DNA of 64,000 nucleotides from Microbacterium lacus (lineage in GTDB: Bacteria > Actinomycetota > Actinomycetes > Actinomycetales > Microbacteriaceae), in the NCBI RefSeq assembly GCF_039531105.1, contig NZ_BAAAPK010000001.1, forward strand, positions 1,426,001 to 1,490,000. Reading direction: 5' to 3'. Shown piece by piece: positions 25,221-35,956 of the stretch (positions within the stretch are counted from its first letter, which is position 1; each line of letters starts with the position of its first letter). The notes below the pieces were generated by a model. It saw only the letters and a program-made list of their open reading frames with translations, did not search any database and was not told the DNA's origin. The translations under genes and the position numbers were made by a program.

Positions 25221-25223
25221 GCT
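25218..25223 (+). promoter_or_regulatory. -10 hexamer TAGGCT (SDR gene, leaderless)
   Basis: TAGGCT, its first three bases being the folA stop codon, with 7 bases to the ATG at 25231. Confidence 0.45.
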
Positions 25224-25230
25224 CGAGCGC

Positions 25231-25995
25231 ATGGCACGAACCGCACTGATCACGGGCGCGAGCTCCGGCCTGGGCGCCGAGTACGCCCGTCAGCTCGCCG
25301 CGCGCGGCACGGACCTCGTCCTCGTCGCCCGCGATCGATCCGCGCTCACGGCGCTCGCCGACCGGCTCGTCTCGCGACACCGGGTGGAGGTCGAGGTGCT
25401 TCCCGCAGATCTGCTGGATCACCGCCAGCGCCAGAAGGTCGAGCGACGACTGGGCGATGCCGCCCGTCCGATCGACATGCTCGTGAACAACGCCGGGTTC
25501 GGCCTTCCGCTGAGCTTCGCGCGCAACGACATCGAGGACGAGGTGCACCACTTGCGGCTGCACGTCGAGGTGCCCATGCGGCTCACGCACGCCGCCCTCG
25601 GCCCGATGCTCGCGCGCGGCGGCGGGCGGATCGTGAACATCGCGTCGGTCGCCGGTTTCATCCCGCGTTCGACGTACGGGGCGTGCAAAGGCTGGCTCAT
25701 CAGCTTCAGCCGCTGGGCGAACACGCGGTACGCGGCCCGCGGAGTGACCACGACCGCGGTGTGCCCGGGCTTCACGCATACGAACTTCCACGAGCGGATG
25801 GGGCTGCCGCCGGGGCAGGAGGGGCTGGCGGACTGGATGTGGCTCGACGCCGACGACGTGGTCGCGCAGTCACTGCGCGACATCGCCCGCGGCAAGGCGG
25901 TGTCGGTGCCGTCGCTGCGGTACAAGGCGATCGTCGCGCTGACCCGTGTGCTGCCGGCTGGCCTCCTGGCCTCGGTGGGCGAGCGCGGGCGCTGA
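25231..25995 (+). CDS. SDR-family oxidoreductase
   Basis: 254 aa classical short-chain dehydrogenase. The cofactor loop is T-G-A-S-S-G-L-G at residues 8-15, N-N-A-G follows near 88, and the catalytic Ser (S-V-A-G-F) and Y-G-A-C-K are in place. The basic residue in V-A-R-D after the second strand suggests NADP(H). Substrate unknown; the closest general type is the DltE/YohF-like SDR group. Followed by two small perfect hairpins that may end transcription. Confidence 0.85.
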   Translation: MARTALITGASSGLGAEYARQLAARGTDLVLVARDRSALTALADRLVSRHRVEVEVLPADLLDHRQRQKVERRLGDAARPIDMLVNNAGFGLPLSFARNDIEDEVHHLRLHVEVPMRLTHAALGPMLARGGGRIVNIASVAGFIPRSTYGACKGWLISFSRWANTRYAARGVTTTAVCPGFTHTNFHERMGLPPGQEGLADWMWLDADDVVAQSLRDIARGKAVSVPSLRYKAIVALTRVLPAGLLASVGERGR

Positions 25996-26056
25996 GCCGG
26001 GGCACCGCGCCGGTCGTGGGGGCGCTCGCGGCATGTGCGCCGACGCGCGGCCCGTG

Positions 26057-26089
26057 CGGCACCACGTGCCGTGAGGGCGCGAACGCGCC
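26057..26089 (+). terminator. Two adjacent hairpins between SDR gene and dapA
   Basis: CGGCAC-CAC-GTGCCG at 26057-26071 and GGCGCG-AA-CGCGCC at 26076-26089, about 60 bases after the SDR stop. Weak support as terminators; both are short and lack a T-run. Confidence 0.35.
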
Positions 26090-26131
26090 GGGAGGCGACA
26101 GCGCGCGCCGGTGCGGGTACGCGCGAGCCGA

Positions 26132-26137
26132 TACCCT
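26132..26137 (+). promoter_or_regulatory. -10 hexamer TACCCT (dapA, leaderless)
   Basis: TACCCT with 6 bases to the dapA ATG at 26144, which supports that start over the in-frame codon at 26111. Confidence 0.5.
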
Positions 26138-26143
26138 GAGACC

Positions 26144-27121
26144 ATGACGCACACCGCCAATCCGTTCGGTCAGGTGCTCGTCGCGCTCGTCACCCCGATG
26201 ACGGCCGACGGCGAGGTCGACTGGCCCGCCGTCGAGAAGCACATGGACGACGTCATCACCGCGGGCGCCGACGGCATCGTCGTGACGGGAACCACGGGTG
26301 AGACGAGCACGCTGACGGATGCCGAGAAGATCCGCCTCGTCGAATTGGGCAAGGACGTGGCCGCGGGCAGGGCGAAGATCATCACCGGCGGCGGCTCGAA
26401 CGAGACCGCTCACGCGATCGAGCTGTACAAGGCGAGTGAGAAGGTCGGCGCCGACGGCATCATGATCGTCACGCCGTACTACAACAAGCCCACCCAGGCC
26501 GGCGTCCTGACGCACTTCCGGCTCGTCGCGGATGCGACCGATCTGCCCGTGATCCTGTACGACATCCCCGGTCGCACGGGGGTCCCGATCCGGTACGAGA
26601 CGATCCTCCGCATCGCGAAGCACCCGAACGTGCTCGCGATCAAGGACGCGAAAGGCGATTTCAGCGAAGTCAGCCGGGTCCTCAACCAGACCGACCTCAT
26701 GTACTTCTCGGGCGACGACGCAAACGTCCTCCCGCACCTGTCGATCGGCGCGACGGGCCTCATCGGCGTGACGGCGAACATCGCCGCCCAGCCCTATCGG
26801 GCGATCGTGGATGCCGTCAACCGCGGCGACCTGGCGGCGGCGACGGCCGCTCACAAGCAGCTCGAACCGCTCGTGCGTGCCGTCATGACCCACGTCCCCG
26901 GCACCGTCTCGGCGAAGTACATCCTGCACGGCCTCGGCCGGATCGGCAGCCCGCGCGTGCGGCTGCCCCTCGTGGGCCCGGAGGAGTGGGAAGCCGCGAA
27001 GATCGAAGACGAGCTCGCGCTCGTGCGCGATGTCCCGGGCGCGGATTTCTCCAACTTCCGCCCGGACCGCAACGCCGCCGCCGGCGGCGCGCTGCCGAAG
27101 GTCTCCGGAACGACCAGATGA
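26144..27121 (+). CDS. dapA: 4-hydroxy-tetrahydrodipicolinate synthase
   Basis: 325 aa TIM-barrel aldolase that condenses pyruvate with aspartate semialdehyde, the first committed step to lysine and diaminopimelate. Landmarks: G-T-T-G-E-T-S-T-L near residue 46, the proton-relay Tyr in T-P-Y-Y-N-K-P, and the Schiff-base Lys in L-A-I-K-D-A-K-G-D near 170. It is followed after 71 bp by the RNase J gene, a gene pair kept in many actinobacteria, where cotranscription is likely. Confidence 0.95.
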   Translation: MTHTANPFGQVLVALVTPMTADGEVDWPAVEKHMDDVITAGADGIVVTGTTGETSTLTDAEKIRLVELGKDVAAGRAKIITGGGSNETAHAIELYKASEKVGADGIMIVTPYYNKPTQAGVLTHFRLVADATDLPVILYDIPGRTGVPIRYETILRIAKHPNVLAIKDAKGDFSEVSRVLNQTDLMYFSGDDANVLPHLSIGATGLIGVTANIAAQPYRAIVDAVNRGDLAAATAAHKQLEPLVRAVMTHVPGTVSAKYILHGLGRIGSPRVRLPLVGPEEWEAAKIEDELALVRDVPGADFSNFRPDRNAAAGGALPKVSGTTR

Positions 27122-27192
27122 TGCGACGCGCGAAGCGCTGAGCGCTCGCGCGCGCGAAAGCGGATGCCGCGGCATCCCGAGGAAGGCCCCTG

Positions 27193-28869
27193 ATGCCCAG
27201 TACCGTGTACGACCCGCCCGCCCTGGAGGCGGGGACCCTGCGCGTGACCCCGCTCGGCGGTCTCGGCGAGGTCGGCCGCAACATGACGGTGTTCGAGTAC
27301 GCCGGCAAGCTCCTGATCGTGGACTGCGGGGTGCTGTTCCCGGAGGAGCACCAGCCCGGCGTCGACCTGATCCTGCCCGATTTCGAGCCGATCAAGAATC
27401 GCCTCGACGATGTGGTCGGGGTCGTGCTCACGCACGGTCACGAAGACCACATCGGTGCGGTGCCGTACCTCCTCAAGCTCAAGCAGGACATCCCGCTGAT
27501 CGGCTCAGGACTCACGCTCGCCCTGATCGAGGCGAAGCTCAAGGAGCACCGGATCCGGCCGTACACCCTCACCGTCACCGAGGGTCAGCACGAGTCGATC
27601 GGCCCGTTCGACCTCGAGTTCATCGCGGTGAACCACTCGATCCCCGATGCGCTCGCCGTCGCGATCCGCACACCCGCCGGCCTCGTGCTGGCCACCGGTG
27701 ACTTCAAGATGGATCAGCTCCCGCTCGACGACCGGCTCACCGACCTCAGGGCGTTCGCGCGTCTGGGCGAAGAGGGTGTCGACCTGTTCCTGGTCGACTC
27801 CACGAACGCGGACGTGCCCGGCTTCACCCCGCTCGAGCGCAGCATCGGCCCGGTCCTGGACCAGGTGATCGGCAAGGCCCCGCGGCGGGTCATCGTCGCA
27901 AGCTTCTCCAGCCACGTCCACCGCGTCCAGCAGGTGCTCGACGCCGCCGCCGCCCACGGCCGTCGCGTCGCCCTCCTCGGTCGCAGCATGGTGCGCAACA
28001 TGGGCATCGCGGAGGAGCTCGGCTACCTCAACGTGCCCGACGGCGTGCTGATCGACTACAAGAAGGCGCGTGACCTGCCGGACGACAAGATCGTCTACAT
28101 GTCCACCGGCAGTCAGGGCGAACCGATGGCGGTCCTCAGCCGGATGGCCAACAACGACCACGAGATCGACCCGGGCCCGGGGGACACCGTGATCCTCGCC
28201 TCGAGCCTCATCCCCGGCAACGAGAACGCCGTGTACCGCGTCATCGACGGCCTGACCAAGCTCGGGGCGAACGTCGTCCACAAGGGCAACGCGAAGGTCC
28301 ACGTCTCCGGCCACGCCGCCGCCGGCGAACTCCTGTACTGCTACAACATCCTCAAGCCGCGCAACGTCCTGCCGATCCACGGCGAATACCGTCACCTGAT
28401 GGCCAATTCCCGCCTCGCGCAGGACACGGGCGTCCCCGCGGACCGCACGATCCTCGGCGAGAACGGGACGGTGATCGACCTGAAGGACGGTCGCGCCGAC
28501 GTCGTCGGGCAGCTCGACCTCGGTTTCGTGTACGTCGACGGCTCGACCGTGGGCGAGATCACCGAGGCCGACCTGAAGGACCGGCGGATCCTGGGGGAGG
28601 AGGGCTTCATCTCGGTGATCGTCGTGGTGGATGCCGCCACCGGACGCATCATCACGGGCCCTGAGATCCACGCCCGAGGGTTCGCCGAGGACGACACGGT
28701 CTTCGACAGCGTCAAGCCGAAGATCGCCGCGGCGCTCGCGGAGGCCGCCCAGTCGGGGGTGCGCGACACGCACGCGCTGTCTCAGGTCGTACGCCGGGTG
28801 ATCGGGCGCTGGGTCAACCAGCAGCTGCGCCGCCGGCCGATGATCGTGCCCCTCGTCATCGAGGCGTAA
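27193..28869 (+). CDS. rnj: Ribonuclease J
   Basis: 558 aa metallo-beta-lactamase/beta-CASP nuclease with endo- and 5'-3' exonuclease activity in mRNA decay and rRNA maturation. The zinc motif H-G-H-E-D-H lies near residue 81, S-T-N-A-D and S-F-S-S-H-V-H-R (beta-CASP) follow, with P-I-H-G-E-Y-R-H-L near 400. The C-terminal domain is complete. ATG at 27193 has GAGGAAGG upstream. With PNPase in the same window it gives both directions of exonucleolytic RNA decay. Confidence 0.95.
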   Translation: MPSTVYDPPALEAGTLRVTPLGGLGEVGRNMTVFEYAGKLLIVDCGVLFPEEHQPGVDLILPDFEPIKNRLDDVVGVVLTHGHEDHIGAVPYLLKLKQDIPLIGSGLTLALIEAKLKEHRIRPYTLTVTEGQHESIGPFDLEFIAVNHSIPDALAVAIRTPAGLVLATGDFKMDQLPLDDRLTDLRAFARLGEEGVDLFLVDSTNADVPGFTPLERSIGPVLDQVIGKAPRRVIVASFSSHVHRVQQVLDAAAAHGRRVALLGRSMVRNMGIAEELGYLNVPDGVLIDYKKARDLPDDKIVYMSTGSQGEPMAVLSRMANNDHEIDPGPGDTVILASSLIPGNENAVYRVIDGLTKLGANVVHKGNAKVHVSGHAAAGELLYCYNILKPRNVLPIHGEYRHLMANSRLAQDTGVPADRTILGENGTVIDLKDGRADVVGQLDLGFVYVDGSTVGEITEADLKDRRILGEEGFISVIVVVDAATGRIITGPEIHARGFAEDDTVFDSVKPKIAAALAEAAQSGVRDTHALSQVVRRVIGRWVNQQLRRRPMIVPLVIEA

Positions 28870-28880
28870 CACACGGTCGG

Positions 28881-28886
28881 TAGCAT
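28881..28886 (+). promoter_or_regulatory. -10 hexamer TAGCAT (GNAT gene, leaderless)
   Basis: TAGCAT with 6 bases to the ATG at 28893. Confidence 0.45.
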
Positions 28887-28892
28887 CGGGCG

Positions 28893-29384
28893 ATGGCGAG
28901 CTTCCGCGTGCGACCGGCCGTACAGGCCGACGGTGCGTTCCTCGCCGACATGGTCGTCGAGGCGGCGAACTGGCGGCCCGGCGCCGCACGCCCGCGCCAC
29001 GAGGTGCTGAGCGCGCCGGAGCACAGCCGGTACGTCTCGGGCTGGAAGCGTCCGAGCGACGCCGGCTTCGTCGCCGTGGACGCCTCCGGGGAGCCGATCG
29101 GGGCGGCGTGGTACCGGCTGCTGCCGCGCAGCGATCCGGGCTTCGGATACGTCGGCACGGGTGTGCCCGAGCTCATCATCGGTGTCCGCCCCATCTGGCG
29201 GGCGCACGGTGTGGGCCGCACCCTCCTGCAGGCGCTCGCCCAGCAGGCGCGCGCGGACGGCTGCGCGCGGTTGAGTCTCAGCGTGGAACGCGGCAATTTC
29301 GCCGTCTCGCTGTACCGCAGCGAGGGGTTCGCCGTCACGCAGAGCGGGATCGGACGCGACACGATGGTCAAGCGTCTACGCTGA
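28893..29384 (+). CDS. GNAT-family N-acetyltransferase
   Basis: 163 aa. The acetyl-CoA-binding loop is visible as R-A-H-G-V-G-R-T-L-L near residue 110, and the N-x-x-A-x-x-L-Y-R-S-E-G-F motif follows. The N-terminal third has the P-A-V-Q-A-D-G-A-F-L-A start common in GNATs. Acceptor unknown. It lies alone between RNase J and ftsK and appears to have its own leaderless promoter. Confidence 0.83.
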   Translation: MASFRVRPAVQADGAFLADMVVEAANWRPGAARPRHEVLSAPEHSRYVSGWKRPSDAGFVAVDASGEPIGAAWYRLLPRSDPGFGYVGTGVPELIIGVRPIWRAHGVGRTLLQALAQQARADGCARLSLSVERGNFAVSLYRSEGFAVTQSGIGRDTMVKRLR

Positions 29385-29428
29385 CCCCGGGGGCCGCGTC
29401 GCTGCCCTGAATTGTCGGTGCGTCGCCG

Positions 29429-29434
29429 TACCGT
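29429..29434 (+). promoter_or_regulatory. -10 hexamer TACCGT (ftsK, leaderless)
   Basis: TACCGT with exactly six G residues before the ftsK ATG at 29441. Confidence 0.45.
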
Positions 29435-29440
29435 GGGGGG

Positions 29441-32098
29441 ATGGCCAGGAGCACAAGCCCGACCAAGAACGGTCGTGCGCCCGCGAGCGCGTCTTCGCGC
29501 GGGTCCTCGGGCGCCCGCAAGCCCGCGCCCGCCCCCAAGCGCTACGTCGGCGAGGCGGAGAAGCCCCCGGTGATCGTGCGGGCGTGGATGGGCCTCGCGC
29601 ACGCCACGGGCGGACTGTTCCGCGCGTTCGGCCCGGAGACGCTCGAGAAGGACCAGCGCCGCGACGGCCTGCCCTTCCTCATCGTCCTGCTCGCGATCGC
29701 CGGCGCGGTCAACGAGTGGTTCTTCATCGGCAACGACGTCGCCGCGAACATCAGTGCGTTCACCGCCGGCGCCCTGGTCGGTCGCGTCGCGTTCGTGCTT
29801 CCCGTCCTCCTGCTCCTCCTCGCGGGATGGCTCTTCCGGCACCCGGCATCCGTGCACGACAACGGCCGCATCGGCATCGGCTTCACGCTGTTCGTGCTCT
29901 CGATCGCGGGTTTCTGCCATATCGGCGGCGGCCGGCCGCAGCCGCGCGAGGGCCTGCCGGCGCTCAGCGAGGCGGGCGGCGTGTTCGGGTGGATGCTGGG
30001 GGAGCCGCTCGCGCTCCTGCTGACCGACGTCGGCGCGTGCATCGTTCTCGCCGTGATCACCGCGCTCAGCATCCTGATCCTCACCAAGACGCCCCCCAAC
30101 CGCATCGGGCGGCGGCTCGGCGACCTGTACGCCTGGATGTTCGACGCCGAGCGTCCCGAACGCGCGGAGCGGTCCGATCACCCGTTGGACGACGAAGCGG
30201 ATGCCGACGCCGAAGCCTCTCTGCCGTGGTGGCGCCGCAACAAGACCGGTCGCGAGAAGGACGTCGACGGCGGACTCGGGTCGCAGGATCTGACCGAGCT
30301 GCTCACTCCCGGTGCCGTCCAGGGCGGATTCGATCAGGCCGCCATCACGATCCCGCCGCCTCCGCCGGCGGAGGCGCTCACCGAGGTCATCGACCCCGTC
30401 GTGCTCGAGGGCGGTGCGAGGGCGGCGCAGAAGTCCGAGACCGGCATCCTCGGTGACGGCACGACGGAAGACGACGGCACCCTGCCGGGGCTCTCCGGGC
30501 TCGGCGGGGCCGGCCCCCGTCAGGCGCCGTCCTCGCCCTATCGGCTGCCGTCGGTCAACGCGCTCGCCGCCGGGACGCCCCCGAAGGCGCGCTCCGCGGC
30601 CAACGACGCGGTCGTCGCGGCGATCACGAGCGTCTTGCAGCAGTTCCAGGTCGACGCGCGGGTGACCGGATTCTCGCGAGGACCGACGGTTACGCAGTAC
30701 GAGATCGAGGTCGGCCACGGCGTGAAGGTCGAGCGCATCACGGCGCTGCAGAACAACATCGCGTACGCGGTGGCTTCGAACGAGGTGCGCATCCTCGCGC
30801 CGATCCCCGGCAAGAGCGCGATCGGCGTCGAGATCCCCAACACCGACCGCGAGATCGTCACGCTCGGCGATGTCCTCCGTTCCGCAGCCGCGCAGCAGGC
30901 CACGCATCCGATGACGATCGGCGTCGGCAAGGATGTCGGCGGCGGCTATGTCGTGGCGAACCTGGCCAAGATGCCGCACCTCCTCGTTGCCGGCTCCACC
31001 GGCTCGGGCAAGTCGAGCTTCGTGAACTCCATGATCACGAGCCTGCTCATGCAGGCGAAGCCCTCCGACGTGCGCATGGTGCTCATCGACCCCAAGCGCG
31101 TCGAGCTGACCTCCTACGCCGGCGTCCCGCACCTCATCACGCCCATCATCACGAACCCGAAGAAGGCGGCCGAAGCGCTGCAGTGGGTCGTGAAGGAGAT
31201 GGACATGCGCTACGACGACCTCGCGTCGTTCGGCTTCCGCCACATCGACGACTTCAACAAAGCCGTCGTCGCGGGCGAGGTGCAGGTGCCTCCCGGCAGC
31301 GATCGCGTGCTCAAGCCCTATCCGTATCTCCTCGTCGTCGTCGATGAGCTCGCAGACCTCATGATGGTCGCCCCGCGCGATGTCGAGGATTCGATCGTGC
31401 GCATCACGCAGCTCGCGCGCGCGTCCGGCATCCACCTCGTGCTGGCGACGCAGCGACCGTCGGTCGACGTCGTCACCGGACTCATCAAGGCCAACGTCCC
31501 CTCCAGGCTCGCGTTCGCCGTGACGAGCGTGACCGATTCCCGAGTGATCCTCGACCAGCCCGGCGCGGATCGGCTGATCGGTCAGGGCGACGCGCTGTTC
31601 CTGCCGATGGGCGCCTCCAAGGCGCTGCGCGTCCAGGGGGCGTGGGTCAGCGAGGACGAGATCGAGAAAGTCGTCAAGCACGTCACGGCGCAGGCGCGAC
31701 CCGAGTACCGCGAGGTCGCGGTCGCAGCGGAGAAGAAGGAGATCGACGCCGACATCGGCGACGACCTCGAACTGCTGCTTGCGGCGACCGAGCTCATCGT
31801 CTCGACCCAGTTCGGCTCGACCTCGATGCTGCAGCGCAAGCTGCGCGTCGGCTTCGCCAAGGCCGGGCGGCTCATGGACCTGCTCGAGTCGCGCGAGATC
31901 GTGGGACCCTCCGAGGGGTCCAAAGCCCGTGACGTGCTCGTGACGGTCGAGCAGCTGCCGGACGTGCTCGCACGTCTGCGCGGCGACGACCCGCCGGCGT
32001 CGGGCCCGTCGGATCCGGTCGAGGCGCAGTTCGAGGGGTACCCGGTGGTCGAGTCCGACGGTGACGAGGACGCCTGGGGATTGACGGGGCGTGACTGA
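29441..32098 (+). CDS. ftsK: FtsK/SpoIIIE DNA translocase
   Basis: 885 aa. The N-terminal region has about four membrane segments (about 60-215) that anchor it at the division septum; a Pro/Gly-rich linker (250-390) leads to the RecA-like motor with P-loop G-S-T-G-S-G-K-S near residue 518 and Walker [12 protein letters not shown] near 630. The C-terminal winged-helix gamma domain (about 780-845) reads polar DNA motifs. It pumps DNA to complete chromosome segregation. The last codons overlap the alternative GTG of pgsA. The neighbouring ftsK-pgsA-cinA order is typical of actinobacteria. Confidence 0.95.
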   Translation: MARSTSPTKNGRAPASASSRGSSGARKPAPAPKRYVGEAEKPPVIVRAWMGLAHATGGLFRAFGPETLEKDQRRDGLPFLIVLLAIAGAVNEWFFIGNDVAANISAFTAGALVGRVAFVLPVLLLLLAGWLFRHPASVHDNGRIGIGFTLFVLSIAGFCHIGGGRPQPREGLPALSEAGGVFGWMLGEPLALLLTDVGACIVLAVITALSILILTKTPPNRIGRRLGDLYAWMFDAERPERAERSDHPLDDEADADAEASLPWWRRNKTGREKDVDGGLGSQDLTELLTPGAVQGGFDQAAITIPPPPPAEALTEVIDPVVLEGGARAAQKSETGILGDGTTEDDGTLPGLSGLGGAGPRQAPSSPYRLPSVNALAAGTPPKARSAANDAVVAAITSVLQQFQVDARVTGFSRGPTVTQYEIEVGHGVKVERITALQNNIAYAVASNEVRILAPIPGKSAIGVEIPNTDREIVTLGDVLRSAAAQQATHPMTIGVGKDVGGGYVVANLAKMPHLLVAGSTGSGKSSFVNSMITSLLMQAKPSDVRMVLIDPKRVELTSYAGVPHLITPIITNPKKAAEALQWVVKEMDMRYDDLASFGFRHIDDFNKAVVAGEVQVPPGSDRVLKPYPYLLVVVDELADLMMVAPRDVEDSIVRITQLARASGIHLVLATQRPSVDVVTGLIKANVPSRLAFAVTSVTDSRVILDQPGADRLIGQGDALFLPMGASKALRVQGAWVSEDEIEKVVKHVTAQARPEYREVAVAAEKKEIDADIGDDLELLLAATELIVSTQFGSTSMLQRKLRVGFAKAGRLMDLLESREIVGPSEGSKARDVLVTVEQLPDVLARLRGDDPPASGPSDPVEAQFEGYPVVESDGDEDAWGLTGRD

Positions 32099-32099
32099 C

Positions 32100-32672
32100 A
32101 TGGCCGTTCCCCGTCAATTGCCCAACACGATCACGATCGTGCGCATCCTCATGGCGCCGGTCTTCCTCTGGATGCTGCTGGCAGACGGCGGTGCAGACGG
32201 CCCGCTGCGCTGGTGGGCGGCGGTGATCTTCATCGTCGCGATCGCGACCGACGGCATCGACGGCTGGATCGCCCGGCGCTATGAGATCGTCACCGATCTC
32301 GGCAAGCTCCTGGATCCGATCGCCGACAAGGTGCTCACGGGCTTCGCGTTCATCGGTCTGTCGATCCTCGGCGAGCTGCCCTGGTGGATCACGATCGTGG
32401 TCCTCGTCCGTGAGATCGGCATCACGGTCCACCGCCTCGTCGTCGCGAGCGATCACGTCGTCGCAGCCGCCTGGATGGGCAAGCTGAAGACGGTCGCACA
32501 GGCCGTCGCACTGTCGCTCGCACTGCTCCCGCTGTGGACCCTCGTGGGGGAGTGGATCTTCTGGGTCAACGGCATCGCGATGGCGATCGCCGTCGCGCTC
32601 ACGATCGCGAGCGGGATCGATTACGTGCTCACCGAGATCCGCGGCGCGCGTCGCGGACGCGCCGCCCGATGA
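32100..32672 (+). CDS. pgsA: CDP-diacylglycerol-glycerol-3-phosphate 3-phosphatidyltransferase
   Basis: 190 aa membrane enzyme making phosphatidylglycerol phosphate. The CDP-alcohol phosphotransferase signature is seen as D-G-x-D-G-W-I-A-R-R-x8-G-K-L-L-D-P-x-A-D near residue 46. About five membrane segments. ATG at 32100 gives the common short lead before R-Q-L-P-N-T-I-T; GTG at 32091 is an in-frame alternative within the ftsK end. The stop overlaps cinA (ATGA). Confidence 0.92.
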   Translation: MAVPRQLPNTITIVRILMAPVFLWMLLADGGADGPLRWWAAVIFIVAIATDGIDGWIARRYEIVTDLGKLLDPIADKVLTGFAFIGLSILGELPWWITIVVLVREIGITVHRLVVASDHVVAAAWMGKLKTVAQAVALSLALLPLWTLVGEWIFWVNGIAMAIAVALTIASGIDYVLTEIRGARRGRAAR

Positions 32673-33166
32673 CGGATGCCGCGGATCAGCCCACCGCGGG
32701 TCACCTGATCGCGCGGCTCGTCGATCGCGGGTGGACCGTCGCCGTCGCCGAGTCGCTGACCGGCGGGATGGTGGTGTCCTCGCTCGTGGACATCCCCGGG
32801 GCGTCGGCGGTGGTCCGGGGCGGGATCGTGGCTTACGCCACACCGTTGAAGAGCACGCTCCTGGGCGTGGATGCCGCTCTGCTGACGCGGCAGGGCGCGG
32901 TGGACCCCCTGGTCGCCGCGCAGATGGCGGCGGGAGTCCGGTTCGCGACCCGGATCGGCGATCAGCCGACGGATGTGGGCATCGCCACGACGGGGGTCGC
33001 GGGACCGACCGAGCAGGACGGGCACGCCGTCGGTACCGTGTTCGTGGCCGTGGAGACTCCGTCCGCGTCGCGCGTGGTGGAGCTTGCGCTGTCCGGGTCG
33101 CGCGAGCGGATCCGCGCCGAGGCGACAGAGGCAGCGGTGCGCGTCGCTCTGGAGCTGCTGTCCTGA
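32669..33166 (+). CDS. CinA-family C-terminal amidohydrolase (NMN deamidase type)
   Basis: 165 aa, only the CinA C-terminal domain (PncC type); the N-terminal molybdopterin-binding half of full CinA is absent, which is normal for this locus. Motifs: A-E-S-L-T-G-G near residue 30 and G-G-I-V-A-Y-A, then T-T-G-V-A-G-P. PncC-type proteins turn nicotinamide mononucleotide into nicotinate mononucleotide. Coupled with pgsA by ATGA. Confidence 0.9.
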   Translation: MTDAADQPTAGHLIARLVDRGWTVAVAESLTGGMVVSSLVDIPGASAVVRGGIVAYATPLKSTLLGVDAALLTRQGAVDPLVAAQMAAGVRFATRIGDQPTDVGIATTGVAGPTEQDGHAVGTVFVAVETPSASRVVELALSGSRERIRAEATEAAVRVALELLS

Positions 33167-33323
33167 CCGGATCCGCGCGGTCGGGAACATCCGGTGTTTC
33201 GTGTCGGTTACATTCGGCGATTCCCACCCTTTGCCCAGCGCGCAGGATTAGATTGGCCACATCGGGTGTTGTACTGTTATCCACCCGGATAGCGCGGAAT
33301 CAGCAGTGAGGAGGGGGCCCATC

Positions 33324-33632
33324 ATGATCCTGGTACGCCAAGAAATCGGCGAAGTCCTTCGTGACTTCCGCCAGCAGAAGGGTCGGACCCTCCGCCAGGT
33401 CGCGAGCCGCGCGAGCGTGGCACTCGGCTACCTCAGCGAGGTGGAGCGGGGCCAGAAGGAGGCATCGAGCGAGATCCTCGCCTCGGTTGCCGAAGCGCTC
33501 GACGTGCCGATCTCCACGATCATGCGCGAGGTCGGAGACCGCATCTCCGTGCTCGAGGGAATCCAGACCTTCCCCGACGTCGTGCCCGACGACCTCGTCG
33601 CGTCGGTCGACGCCGAGCTCTCGCTGCGCTGA
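33324..33632 (+). CDS. clgR: ClgR-type XRE transcriptional regulator
   Basis: 102 aa with one helix-turn-helix (about residues 25-80): R-T-L-R-Q-V-A-S-R-A-S-V-A-L-G-Y-L-S-E-V and E-R-G-Q-K-E-A-S-S-E-I-L-A. This is the ClgR pattern; ClgR activates clp protease and stress genes in actinobacteria. ATG at 33324 is preceded by GAGGAGGGGG with 6 bases gap, preferred over GTG at 33306, which lies before that site. The synteny cinA-clgR-(DUF3046)-recA supports the call. Confidence 0.9.
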   Translation: MILVRQEIGEVLRDFRQQKGRTLRQVASRASVALGYLSEVERGQKEASSEILASVAEALDVPISTIMREVGDRISVLEGIQTFPDVVPDDLVASVDAELSLR

Positions 33633-33647
33633 TCACGCGCGCTCTTC

Positions 33648-33872
33648 ATGCGTCGCAGTGAATTCGACCGCGCCGTCGCCGATGAGTTCGGCGGAAGCGG
33701 GGCGGCGCTGATATCGGATCTCGTGCTTCCCCGGTTCGGTGAGCGGACGGCGGCGGAAGCGCTGGAGGCCGGCATCCCGCCCCGCGAGGTCTGGCTGGCG
33801 CTGTGCGTGGAGGCCGATGTTCCACTCGAGCGCCGCCATGGTGTCGGACGGCGCGAGCTGCGCTCTTCCTGA
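33648..33872 (+). CDS. DUF3046 protein
   Basis: 74 aa, starting 15 bases after clgR. Carries M-R-x-S-E-F, D-L-V-L-P-x-F-G-x-R-T-A-A-E-A-L-E-A-G and P-x-E-V-W-x-A-L-C, the DUF3046 pattern. The family nearly always precedes recA in actinobacteria; function unknown. Probably cotranscribed with clgR, ending before the strong hairpin at 33896. Confidence 0.87.
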   Translation: MRRSEFDRAVADEFGGSGAALISDLVLPRFGERTAAEALEAGIPPREVWLALCVEADVPLERRHGVGRRELRSS

Positions 33873-33895
33873 CACGGATTCGCGTCCGAGTGCGC

Positions 33896-33929
33896 ACGGA
33901 TCTTCGACGGCGTGTCGTCGAAGATCCGT
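33896..33929 (+). terminator. Terminator between DUF3046 and recA
   Basis: Perfect 14-bp stem (33896-33909 with 33916-33929), loop of 6, followed by a T-rich run at 33929-33938. It sits 24 bases after DUF3046. The remaining 205 bases to recA hold its promoter. I see only half-sites of an SOS box there (TCGAAC at 33984-33989 and again near 34035), no full one. Confidence 0.75.
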
Positions 33930-34134
33930 TCTATGTCTCCGTAGGCTTCTGCACAGCGGATGCCGTACGGCCGCTGTCCACAATTCGAACGTCAGCGCCG
34001 ACCGATGTCGGAGCCCCTTCGTAGTGTGAGCAGCGTCGAACGACACCACTTGCCTTGTCGCAGCATCCCCGCCGAGCCTCGGCGAGGAGCGCGACAGCCT
34101 ACAGGCGACGGAACGCGAGCATAAGGAGCACGCC

Positions 34135-35192
<1,058 letters not shown>

Positions 35193-35193
<1 letters not shown>

Positions 35194-35906
35194 TGACCTC
35201 TTCCGGCGGTGATGGGGGCGAGCACCTCGCCCCCATCACCTACCTCCCGGGTGCCGATCGTCCCGCGGTGTCGAACGAGCCGGCGTACCCGACTGACGAA
35301 CCGGTGCGGTGGGCGGTGCCGCTGGAGTCGTCCGCGGCGCCGTTCGCGCGTGACACCGGCACAGGAGCACCCGAGCCACCCCGCCTCTCCGGTGGAAGCG
35401 AAGCGGAGAGCGGCGAGTCCGCGACGATCGAGGCGGAGGACGCCCTGACCAAGCGACTGCGGCGCAGCGCTCTCTCGGAGCGTGAGGCGCGCGCCTTCCT
35501 CGCGCAGCGCGATGTCGATACGTCGATCATCGAAGCCACCATCGAGCGCTTCGTCGGGCGGGGCTGGATCGATGACGCGGTCCTGGCGGAGCAGCTGCTC
35601 CATGCCGGCACGACCCGCAAGGGTCAGGGGCGTCGAGCCATCGCACAGGCTCTCGCGGCCCGCGGGATTCCTCGCGACATCGCGGACGCGGCCCTCGCGG
35701 ATCTGCCCGACGACGACGCCGAGCGCGCACTCGAATACGCGCGCTCCAAGGCGCACGGTCTGCGCAGCTACGACATGGACACCGCGCTGCGCCGACTCAT
35801 CGGTCAGCTTTCCCGTCGAGGATACGGCGGCTCCGTCGCGTCGACCGCGGCGCGCACGGCGCTCACCGAGAGCAGGGGTGGAACCGGCGGCGTACGGTTC
35901 CGCTAG
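35193..35906 (+). CDS. recX: RecX regulatory protein with long N-terminal extension
   Basis: 237 aa. Residues about 85-235 form the three-helix RecX repeats (L-S-E-R-E-A-R-A-F-L, F-V-G-R-G-W-I-D-D, G-Q-G-R-R-A-I-A-Q-A-L). RecX caps and limits RecA filaments. The first 80 residues are Pro/Glu/Ser-rich, without a fold, and exceed most RecX proteins. ATG at 35193 lies in the recA stop (TGATG); GTG one codon earlier is a trivial alternative. Confidence 0.9.
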
Positions 35907-35956
35907 GGGCATCGCCGCGCGTTAGTCTCAGTCCGGGGCGACCGAGGGGAGACAGG

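Noticed and set aside
28856..32101. 1081-codon open frame on the minus strand opposite ftsK
   Set aside because: Antisense shadow of a clear ftsK gene in GC-rich DNA; composition Arg/Gly/Asp-rich with no domain.
33633..34134. Canonical SOS box upstream of recA
   Set aside because: Only TCGAAC half-sites are present, without a matching GTTCGA at the right distance.
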